From an uncultured bacterium (GTDB lineage: Bacteria; Myxococcota_A; Bradymonadia; UBA7976; VGTA01): a stretch of 37,463 nt of DNA. The DNA is taken from assembly GCA_943788935.1 (NCBI GenBank), contig CALSSE010000021.1, forward strand, positions 1 through 37,463. Reading direction: 5' to 3'. Position 1 is the stretch's first letter, and every line of letters starts with the position of its first letter. Positions 1-7,472 of the stretch are shown here, piece by piece. Under the pieces are notes generated by a model. It saw nothing but the letters and a program-made list of their open reading frames with translations. It made no database searches and was not told the origin of the DNA. The position numbers and the translations under genes are program-made.

Positions 1-2452
1 TCAGGAGATCGTCTTGAGGAGTAATCCAACAGGTGGAGTCATCAAAGTAGGCGATATCGCTGAGGTTAAAGATGGCTTCGCTGATGTTGATATTAAGACC
101 GCTTTTAATGGTGATGAGGCGGTAGTATTAGACGTATTTCGCGTAGGCAAACAAGGTCCTCTTGAAATCGCCTCAGCGGTGAAGACATACATGAGTGAGA
201 CTCTGCTCCCTGGCGACGTGAAGCTCTCTATCTGGGATGACCGATCCAAAATGTATGGAGAGCGCGCTGATCTACTCAAAAGAAATGCGATTACAGGATT
301 GATACTCGTGTTTATCGTTTTGGGGTTATTTTTAGAGATTAAGCTCGCCTTTTGGGTGATGCTGGGGATACCAATTTCATTTTTTGGCGCGTTCTTATTG
401 ATGCCTGTCATGGATGTCTCGATCAACATGATCTCTATGTTTGCGTTCTTACTTACCCTAGGGATTGTCGTGGACGATGCCATCGTGGTCGGTGAAAATA
501 TTTATGAGAAGCGGCTCTCAGGGTTGCCTCCTATGCAGGCAGCAATCGAAGGTGCTAGGGAGGTTGGTGGGCCAGTGGTATTTGCTGTCCTTACCACAGT
601 TGCCGCCTTTAGCCCTCTCCTCTTTGTTCCAGGCGCGAGCGGTAAGTTTTTACGAGTTGTCCCGGCGATCGTAATCTGTGTCTTATTGATCTCACTCATA
701 GAATCTCTCTTTGTACTTCCCGCTCACCTCGCTCATAGCACCCCAACTCAATCTGGTCCTTTATTTCGGTTTCAGCGCGGTGTTTCGAGAGGCTTAGATT
801 TTGTGATCCATCAGCTCTATCAGCCGGTGTTACGATTTTGTGTCGCTTATCGATATTTTTCAGTCTCTATCGCTCTCGCCTTGCTGATGATTTCTCTTAG
901 CTTGGTGGTCGGTGGACACCTCAAGTTCACTTTTATGCCTAAGTTAGAAGGGGACAATGTGATCGCGAGCGCTCAGCTGCCGGTAGGTGCTCCAGTGGAG
1001 GAGACTGAAAAGGTGAAGCAGCGATTGATGAGGACTCTAGATGTGGTGCTCGATCGATATGGAGGTCGTGATCAAATCTCTCTTGGGGTGATGGCGATCA
1101 CTGGGACCTCAATCAAGAAGATGGGGCCTGGATTTGAGGCGTCTAGTAGCGGCAGTCACATGACTGAAGTCTCGGTGAGACTAGTAAGTATCGATCAGAG
1201 AGATGTAGGCTCAGGACAGATCGCCAGAGAGTGGCGTCAAGCGAACGCTGACCTCGTCGGCGTTCGTTCAGTCACCTTTGGGGCGACTATGGGCTCTGTT
1301 GGTGGAGCCGCGGTTGATATCATGCTCAGTCACCGTGATCCACAAGTGCTAGAAGAGGTCTCTGCTACGCTCGCCCAACAGATCAGTCGATTTAATGGTC
1401 TCGGTGATGTTCAAGATGGCTTTCAAGGCGGTAAGCGACAGATTAATATTAAGCTCAAGTCTGGCGCGCATAGACTCGGAATGAGTGAGACAGAGATCGC
1501 TCGACAAATAAGAGGGTCATTCTTTGGCTCAGAGGCTTTGAGACAGCAGCGCGGACGTGATGAGATCCGAGTAATGGTAAGGTTGCCTAAAGTTGACCGG
1601 GATCGTTTATCTAGTCTAGAGAGAATGATATTAATGACTCCCCAAGGAGGTGAGGTGCCTCTCTCTGAGGTCGCGATGTTGTCTTGGGGTCGGGCTTTCA
1701 GTGAGATTCAAAGAGAAGAGGGCATGCGAGTTGTTCATGTCACTGCTGATGTGGATACTGCGGTCGCTAATGCTAATGAGATCTTAGATCGAGTCAGTGA
1801 GGAGCTGATGCCTGTTCTGATGGAGCGCTATCCACAACTTTCGTTCAGCTTAGAGGGTCAGTCTCGGGAACAAGGAGATACGATGGGCAGCCTCGGTACA
1901 GGTTTTTTACTCGCTTTAGGTCTGATCTTCGCTCTCCTCGCGATCCCCTTTAACTCGTACATACAACCTATGATTATAATGATGGCGATCCCTTTTGGAT
2001 TTATAGGAGCGGTGGCGGGTCATATCGCGATGAGTTATGATCTCAGCCTCATCTCTTTGATGGGGATTGTCGCCCTCGCCGGAGTGGTGGTGAATGACTC
2101 TTTGATACTCATTGTCAGCGTCAACGATTACCGATCCAAGGGGTATGGACATTTGGAGGCTGTAATCCAAGGAGGTATGAGGCGGTTTCGGCCAATCTTA
2201 CTGACGTCTCTGACTACATTTATGGGCTTAATTCCAATGATCTTTGAGCCCTCTGTTCAAGCGAGATTCTTAATCCCTATGGCGATCTCACTCGCCTTTG
2301 GAGTGTTATTCGCCACACTGCTCATTCTCTTGGTAGTTCCTGCTGTCTATCTGATCGTTGAGGACTTCTCTCGCTTTGCCTTGTTTATGATTTATGGTTT
2401 GCCTAAAGATGCTCAAACGAGTCATGACCAAAGCCAACGATCGCATTTATGA
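1..2452 (+). CDS. RND-family efflux pump inner-membrane subunit, 5' truncated by window edge
   Basis: This is the C-terminal part (about 815 residues) of a proton-driven resistance-nodulation-division transporter of the AcrB/MexB or heavy-metal class, which normally has about 1000-1050 residues. The reading frame is open from base 2, so the true start lies upstream of the window. A hydrophobic block near residues 95-170 contains GIVVDDAIVVGENIYE, the TM4-type motif with paired acidic residues. A second block near residues 625-795 contains GIVALAGVVVNDSLILI and a conserved RFRPILLTSLTT segment. The two porter-domain regions lie between. It acts in the inner membrane with a periplasmic adaptor and an outer-membrane channel, neither of which is seen here. 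The substrate cannot be told from sequence. The stop codon overlaps the end of the convergent HD-like gene by 6 bp. Confidence 0.9.
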   Translation, partial: QEIVLRSNPTGGVIKVGDIAEVKDGFADVDIKTAFNGDEAVVLDVFRVGKQGPLEIASAVKTYMSETLLPGDVKLSIWDDRSKMYGERADLLKRNAITGLILVFIVLGLFLEIKLAFWVMLGIPISFFGAFLLMPVMDVSINMISMFAFLLTLGIVVDDAIVVGENIYEKRLSGLPPMQAAIEGAREVGGPVVFAVLTTVAAFSPLLFVPGASGKFLRVVPAIVICVLLISLIESLFVLPAHLAHSTPTQSGPLFRFQRGVSRGLDFVIHQLYQPVLRFCVAYRYFSVSIALALLMISLSLVVGGHLKFTFMPKLEGDNVIASAQLPVGAPVEETEKVKQRLMRTLDVVLDRYGGRDQISLGVMAITGTSIKKMGPGFEASSSGSHMTEVSVRLVSIDQRDVGSGQIAREWRQANADLVGVRSVTFGATMGSVGGAAVDIMLSHRDPQVLEEVSATLAQQISRFNGLGDVQDGFQGGKRQINIKLKSGAHRLGMSETEIARQIRGSFFGSEALRQQRGRDEIRVMVRLPKVDRDRLSSLERMILMTPQGGEVPLSEVAMLSWGRAFSEIQREEGMRVVHVTADVDTAVANANEILDRVSEELMPVLMERYPQLSFSLEGQSREQGDTMGSLGTGFLLALGLIFALLAIPFNSYIQPMIIMMAIPFGFIGAVAGHIAMSYDLSLISLMGIVALAGVVVNDSLILIVSVNDYRSKGYGHLEAVIQGGMRRFRPILLTSLTTFMGLIPMIFEPSVQARFLIPMAISLAFGVLFATLLILLVVPAVYLIVEDFSRFALFMIYGLPKDAQTSHDQSQRSHL

Positions 2453-3823
2453 GAGATAGTGGGACAGAATCGCTTTTCGACTCGGTGCCATTTCAGAGAG
2501 TGATCTAGCGATCGTTACCCTTATTCTTGATGGAAGAGAGTTTATCAAGAGTTCAGGGCTGACATGTTGATTGGTCATCTGCTTAGCGAAATGATAAAGC
2601 TCAGAGAGCTCATTATCATTGCACTCTGCGTATAAAAAAAGTGATAGAGGCGCATGTTTAATGTCAAAGCTACTTTCACGGTTTCGGCCTTGATCGAGTA
2701 GCTGCCATACCAATGGGTTACGATCATCGATTAAGGTACCGCAGACTTCAGGTAGATAAGTCTCTAGTCGCTTTATCTTTTCATCTTCTCGGGGAAGCTC
2801 ACCCATGAAGTAACAGATGGGACAATCACCACCACTCTCTTCAGCAAAGGCTTCTAGAATCACAGCGGTGATATATTTGACCTTAAGATATATACGAGAG
2901 ATGCTCAAGTTATGAGCGGCGCGTTGATTGATCTCCTCTAGCTCTTTTGTAGAGGGGACATTTTCATATTGATGAAAGATGTTTAGAGGGTCTAGGTATG
3001 TGAAGAAGTTGTCCATCTTTTCGATGGCTATACGGTAATCCTTGATGGTGTAGAGCTCGTTGCTTCTTAAGGACACATTGGTTTCGGGGATTAGATCCCA
3101 GGTATTATCTAAAAAGTCTCGGGTGTCCTCTTCGGAGAAGTTCATGACATCACGATTGGAGAGCGCCACCGCTTCTCGAATCGTCTGGCTTATTTCTTGA
3201 GGTGTGAACCCTAAATCAAAGAGGCGGTTCGTCTCTTGTAGCTTCTCTGAGAGTTGATAGAAATAATCTCTCTGGTCTACTCCTTTACCTCGAAAGGGGA
3301 TCGTACCCTCAATAAAGACAATCATTTGAGTGATCTGTTTGATACTTAGATAGGGGCTGAGTGTCCTCGTCATCACTAGAGAGCTTAGAAACTCATTTAG
3401 CCCAGCATATGGGCTTAACTCTTGACCTGAATGTAATCCAAATATATTGAGGTTAATATGGAGCTCAAGATCCGATTTCTCGAAGTCATTAAGTAAGAAA
3501 ACCTTCCCGACTTGTCCTGCCTCTCTCTTCTCTTCTCTGACCACCTGTCTAACAATGGGCTCGACGAGGTTGTTAAAACCGCGGTCGATTTGATAATAGA
3601 TGAGGTCATGAAAGAGAGCAGCGAGGGAGATTTCAGGGTTGTTTTGTATCGTTAAGTCAAGAGCATGGTCAATCGAATGAAAGTATCGACCGTATGGCTT
3701 TAAGGAGTAATACAGCAAGAAGACGATTGACTCTAAGTCTTTGCAGTCGAGCTCTACCCCAAGCTCCTCCATGTACGTTTGAACGGTGCTCATCAAAACA
3801 TGAATGGAGTCATTTATCGGCAT
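2447..3823 (-). CDS. HD-like metal-dependent phosphohydrolase family protein, function unknown
   Basis: This is a 458-residue soluble protein. Its N-terminal part carries H49 and H53 (RYFHSIDHALD) followed by FHD (H72-D73) in LAALFHDLIYYQ. This resembles the H...HD metal-binding pattern of small HD-superfamily predicted hydrolases (COG4339-like). The remaining 300 residues are mostly helical in appearance, with a CPIC pair near residue 340, and match nothing I recognise. The start is supported by AAGGAG seven bases before ATG at 3823. It lies 145 bp downstream of the VWA gene on the same strand, so it could be the last gene of the AAA/VWA transcript, but the gap leaves room for its own promoter. 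Catalytic activity is not established. The HD assignment rests on a short motif only. Confidence 0.6.
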   Translation of the reverse strand: MPINDSIHVLMSTVQTYMEELGVELDCKDLESIVFLLYYSLKPYGRYFHSIDHALDLTIQNNPEISLAALFHDLIYYQIDRGFNNLVEPIVRQVVREEKREAGQVGKVFLLNDFEKSDLELHINLNIFGLHSGQELSPYAGLNEFLSSLVMTRTLSPYLSIKQITQMIVFIEGTIPFRGKGVDQRDYFYQLSEKLQETNRLFDLGFTPQEISQTIREAVALSNRDVMNFSEEDTRDFLDNTWDLIPETNVSLRSNELYTIKDYRIAIEKMDNFFTYLDPLNIFHQYENVPSTKELEEINQRAAHNLSISRIYLKVKYITAVILEAFAEESGGDCPICYFMGELPREDEKIKRLETYLPEVCGTLIDDRNPLVWQLLDQGRNRESSFDIKHAPLSLFLYAECNDNELSELYHFAKQMTNQHVSPELLINSLPSRIRVTIARSLSEMAPSRKAILSHYLS

Positions 3824-3968
3824 CTCTCGCTCCTTACCAAAGTTAAGAACAAGACTAATTACGGTTTAAGCAGATGTAAACGTCTTTTATGAACTCGACT
3901 TGGTGGTGATGGTTATTCTTAGGCATGCTCGTGGTATCTCCATAAACGGAAATAAACTTAAAGTGTTC

Positions 3969-5768
3969 TCAAGGTAAGCGCAGTAGACGATCTAATAATC
4001 CGCCGAGCTGCCTTGCGAGTTCCATCGGTGTAACCTCGTATACCCCATCACTAAAGAAACGTCTCAATCGCTCTGTATCAGGGCCGATACCCACTCCTAT
4101 ACAATGGACACCATGACTCTCGAGAGCTTTAATCTCTCTTAAGACGCTGTTTACATCATTCGGCTCTCCATCGCTCAAGGTCACTAAGAATCGATCTTTG
4201 AAACTTAAATGTTTGATTCGATCATGAGTGAGTTTCAACGCAGCGGTGAGATCGGTTCCTCCACTGACACTCTGACTTAATCGACCTAATCTTGATCTTA
4301 AACTCTCATCGATTCCTCGATCCCATACTTTGAGCTGTTGAGCATGATGATTAAAAGAGATCAACTCTAAAGGTAAGTTCAGTCGAGCGCATACTTCAGT
4401 GAAGAGGACCAAGCCCTTAAAGGCTCCCTGAATATTCTCTCCCTCCATTGAGCCAGAGATATCGATGAGTATCGTAAACGCTGGATCAAGTTTAGTCGGC
4501 TTTACCTGTCTCATCCATAAGCTCTGGTAGAGTCTGGGATCGGCTTCAAATGCCATCGCTCGCCTCAAATCGAGGCGCACACCGCTTGAGCATCCTCTCT
4601 GCCATGTTGGCTTCACTCTCTTCTCGATCACACGAATAAGGGTATCGCTAAGGAGATCAATCTCTGCTGAGAGTTGACGCCACGTACGAAGGTACCGATC
4701 TGTGGGATCGATAGCGAGAGCTCTCTGCATCTCTCGCTTCATCTCCTCTATAGGGCGCGCTTCATCTAGTGGTCTCCTCTTTTCTGGAGAGTGCTCCGCA
4801 TTAAGCTCGTCATTGAGTCGTTGAGCTTCAGATTCCTTGTCCGATTGATTCTCTCGGTCATCTCTGTCTCTCTCCGAAGAGCTCTGATGTCCGGTGCTCG
4901 TCGAGAGATGGTCACCACGAAGACCTTCCAAGAGTTGAGTGAGGTCAGCCTCTAATACTTGTTTCCCCTGTTGTTTTTGATCGGTCTCTATGAGACGACT
5001 GTAGATAGGGAAAACCTCTTTATTGATCTCGATGATCATCTGTAATTGTCTTAATCGTACAGCACACTCAAACTCATGGGGAGGAGCGATACGGTCACTT
5101 TGTAAGTAAATAACCGTAAGCGAACGGTGCTTTTGATAGATCTCGGAATATATGTTTGACGAGATAATAGAGCTCGGGGGTTGGGCAGCGATGGCTCTAT
5201 TGATGGAGGGTCTTGACTCTTCTAGAGCCTCTATGACTTCAGGTTGGAGCTGTTCAGGATATTGATTAAACCACCAATGAGAGAGGATTGCCGCTAAGTA
5301 TTGACCTGTCAACGTATGGGGGAGAGGACCGCTGAGGATGGGAGTGAAAAGTTTATCGTTATACTCGGTCATCCAAGGACGAGCGCCGGGCGTCCGTTCG
5401 AGAATCCAAGTCTCGATACGACAATCTTCAATGACATTAAAGAGCGCATGATACTCTCGTCTCTGAGCGATCTTTGGATTGAGTAAATCAAAGATACGAG
5501 TGACCGTAGCGTGGGCAGCTTCATGGAGAGTGAGCCCTCTACAATAGTCAGCGCTCTCCTCGAGGAGGTCATTGATCGGAGCAGAGACGGTGTGATTGTG
5601 AAAGTTAAATGACCAAGGAGAATGCGCTGAACCAATAGTAAAGCGGAGCTCCGGTCTCATAGAGATAAGACGCACTAATTCGGAGAGCTCATCGATCCTC
5701 GATTGAACGAGAACCCGCTCTTCTTGAGTTAATTGAGCTTGCTCTAACGGGCTCTGGTATTGATCCAT
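3969..5768 (-). CDS. VWA-domain protein with N-terminal HEAAH zinc-metallopeptidase-like region
   Basis: This 599-residue protein has three parts. Residues 1-270 include LTLHEAAHATVTR (HExxH at 82-86) and NVIEDCRIE (111-119), the arrangement of a zinc-peptidase-like region as seen in CobT/NorD or DUF2201-type VWA proteins. Residues 285-345 are a charged, Asp/Glu/Arg/Ser-rich linker. Residues 430-599 form a von Willebrand A domain with a complete MIDAS: DISGS (D436, S438, S440), T505 in GGTDL and D533 in SDGEP. In this family a VWA protein is usually the substrate adaptor of a neighbouring MoxR-type AAA ATPase. That fits here, because the ATP-binding gene's TAA is immediately followed by this ATG with no gap, implying translational coupling. 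No signal peptide or membrane segment is evident, so it is probably cytoplasmic. The substrate is unknown. Confidence 0.85.
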   Translation of the reverse strand: MDQYQSPLEQAQLTQEERVLVQSRIDELSELVRLISMRPELRFTIGSAHSPWSFNFHNHTVSAPINDLLEESADYCRGLTLHEAAHATVTRIFDLLNPKIAQRREYHALFNVIEDCRIETWILERTPGARPWMTEYNDKLFTPILSGPLPHTLTGQYLAAILSHWWFNQYPEQLQPEVIEALEESRPSINRAIAAQPPSSIISSNIYSEIYQKHRSLTVIYLQSDRIAPPHEFECAVRLRQLQMIIEINKEVFPIYSRLIETDQKQQGKQVLEADLTQLLEGLRGDHLSTSTGHQSSSERDRDDRENQSDKESEAQRLNDELNAEHSPEKRRPLDEARPIEEMKREMQRALAIDPTDRYLRTWRQLSAEIDLLSDTLIRVIEKRVKPTWQRGCSSGVRLDLRRAMAFEADPRLYQSLWMRQVKPTKLDPAFTILIDISGSMEGENIQGAFKGLVLFTEVCARLNLPLELISFNHHAQQLKVWDRGIDESLRSRLGRLSQSVSGGTDLTAALKLTHDRIKHLSFKDRFLVTLSDGEPNDVNSVLREIKALESHGVHCIGVGIGPDTERLRRFFSDGVYEVTPMELARQLGGLLDRLLRLP

Positions 5769-7337
5769 TTAGTCGATTAACCCCGCTGCTCGCATCGCTG
5801 AGCGAATCGCGTTACGGTCACTTGTCTCTTGAACTTTGGAGATATAGATGATGTCTAAACTCTCCATCAGAGAGCGCTGGATAATGAGGTCAGTGTGATC
5901 AGCCTCTGCTTGTAGTGTATCTCTTACTGATGCAGCGAAGAGCTTCATAAAGGCGTGTAAGCCCCTACGGGTAAATTGGTACCGCTCCCGCCGGGTTCGA
6001 CCGAGTGTGGCGCCTTGACTTTGGGCATTATTGCCTGCAAAGACTGAGAGGGTGAAATGAAATGTCGCTAGTCTCTCAAGCAGAGACCTAATATTAGGAA
6101 TTTCTTGTAAGATTGGATAGGCTGCTAAACTCTTTGGCGCTCGATAGACAACGCCTTGAAACTCAAAAGAGGGGTGCTCTCCAAAGACTAAATGGATTAA
6201 CATCGCTTTTAGGTCATCTTCGGTGGGGAGGTCGACAAATCGCCACATTGACCATCGGTCTCTAAAAGCAGGAGAAAGGGCGTTCCTCCCCGTATATTCT
6301 GCAGGGTTCATCGTTCCATAGATTCTAAAATCAGGATGAATCTCTACATCAGCATTGGGACCAAAAGTGACATTCTCTCCTTCGGTTAGGATGAGGGTAT
6401 GATCAGCCTCTAAAACAGAATTGAGACGCTCTAAGATTTGTGGCTCAGCGAGGTTCATTTCGTCGAGGATCACCCAGGCACCATGACGAAGGGCTCGCGG
6501 GATAAGACCCTCTACAAAAGCCCACGCTTTAGTAGCGAGGCCAAGGGTCTTAGCAATACGCGCTTTTTCGATGGGGTTAAGCTCACGGGGCTCTCCACGG
6601 ACGATGGATTCACGCACCTCTATGAGATCTTTGCGGATTCTCTCCCACTCAGGATTTTGATCAAATTCTCCAATATGCTTCAGTAAAACATCGGTGTCGA
6701 TCTCCTCGAAGCCCGAAGAGGGCACATATCGACCGACAAGCTCAGAGGTATCGGTTTGTCCATTGAGGTTAATTCTATAAACAGGATGGCCCGTGAGCGC
6801 TGCGATCCACCTTATAACTGTGGTTTTAGCGGTCGCGGTTTCTCCTTCTAAAACACACGGAATATCATATCGAGCGGCGGTTAACAGATAACGGGCAGTG
6901 GTTAAGAATGACTGGTCGAGACAGAGGTGCTCAAATTGATGAAGAGACTCTAGTGTACCCGCTCTCTGTGAGGATTGAACTCTTCTTGGGATATGAATAT
7001 CAAGGATGCGCACTTCGCTCTCTGTGATTTCAAACGCTGGGCGTCTCTCAAACTCTGGGGCGAGCTCCTCTGTTAGCTCGGGGAGTGAGCTCAGTTCTGA
7101 GAGAGTGATCGCCTCTTCAAAGCGGATCACGCTTTTATTATATCCTTGAGCTTGAGCAACGAGATCATCTGCGGGCTCCTCATCGGTGATCACAATGTCG
7201 CAAGTTTTTAATGAGTATGTCTGTACCCACCCTTGATCGATTAACTGTCGCTTGATCTCTGCTTTTCGATCAGGGGCATCTATGTTGCGAAGGAGAAACT
7301 TACTCCCTCTAGTGAGGGAGGTATCATATTTACTCAT
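5769..7337 (-). CDS. MoxR/dynein-type AAA+ ATPase with BRCT-like N-terminal domain
   Basis: This 522-residue ATPase has its AAA_5-type core at about residues 140-400. The Walker A is GETATAKTT (165-173), the Walker B is WVILDEMN (288-295), sensor 1 is IYGTMNP (339-345), and the arginine-finger region is LSPAFRDRW (354-362). About 75 residues (210-285), largely charged helix, are inserted between the NLNGQTDTSELVGRY segment and Walker B. The first 80 residues look like a BRCT fold: a strand at KFLLRNI, helix RKAEIKRQLIDQG, two strands ending in CDIVITDE, a helix, then VIRFEEAI. That domain call is an inference from pattern. The gene is directly coupled to the downstream VWA gene and lies 135 bp after the helical-repeat gene. 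MoxR-VWA pairs generally remodel or insert cofactors into protein targets; the target here is unknown. Confidence 0.88.
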   Translation of the reverse strand: MSKYDTSLTRGSKFLLRNIDAPDRKAEIKRQLIDQGWVQTYSLKTCDIVITDEEPADDLVAQAQGYNKSVIRFEEAITLSELSSLPELTEELAPEFERRPAFEITESEVRILDIHIPRRVQSSQRAGTLESLHQFEHLCLDQSFLTTARYLLTAARYDIPCVLEGETATAKTTVIRWIAALTGHPVYRINLNGQTDTSELVGRYVPSSGFEEIDTDVLLKHIGEFDQNPEWERIRKDLIEVRESIVRGEPRELNPIEKARIAKTLGLATKAWAFVEGLIPRALRHGAWVILDEMNLAEPQILERLNSVLEADHTLILTEGENVTFGPNADVEIHPDFRIYGTMNPAEYTGRNALSPAFRDRWSMWRFVDLPTEDDLKAMLIHLVFGEHPSFEFQGVVYRAPKSLAAYPILQEIPNIRSLLERLATFHFTLSVFAGNNAQSQGATLGRTRRERYQFTRRGLHAFMKLFAASVRDTLQAEADHTDLIIQRSLMESLDIIYISKVQETSDRNAIRSAMRAAGLID

Positions 7338-7365
7338 TGTGATAGGATTCCTTAATGACTCTCAA

Positions 7366-7448
7366 TGCCGTAGTAGTCAATGCCGCAATAGTCAGTGCCG
7401 CAATAGTCAGTGCCGTAATAGTCAGTGCCGTAATAGTCAGTGCCGTAA
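7366..7448. repeat. 15-bp intergenic tandem repeat, 5 copies plus a partial
   Basis: The unit TGCCGTAATAGTCAG occurs at 7366, 7381, 7396, 7411 and 7426 with one to three mismatches in the first copies, then a partial copy from 7441. It fills most of the 135-bp space between the helical-repeat gene and the AAA ATPase gene, stopping about 28 bp before the latter's start codon, so any shared transcript would contain it. Because the unit is a multiple of three, a spurious open frame runs across it. The lack of unique spacers rules out a CRISPR array. Confidence 0.95.
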
Positions 7449-7472
7449 ATAGCCTAGAGGGACGACAGTCAC

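Noticed and set aside
7366..7448. Possible CRISPR array
   Set aside because: Units are contiguous with no unique spacers and no cas genes lie in the window.
7252..7452. Open frame encoding repeated S-Q-C-R-N across 7366-7448
   Set aside because: It is a by-product of a 15-bp tandem repeat, antisense to the AAA gene start, with no initiation signal or domain.
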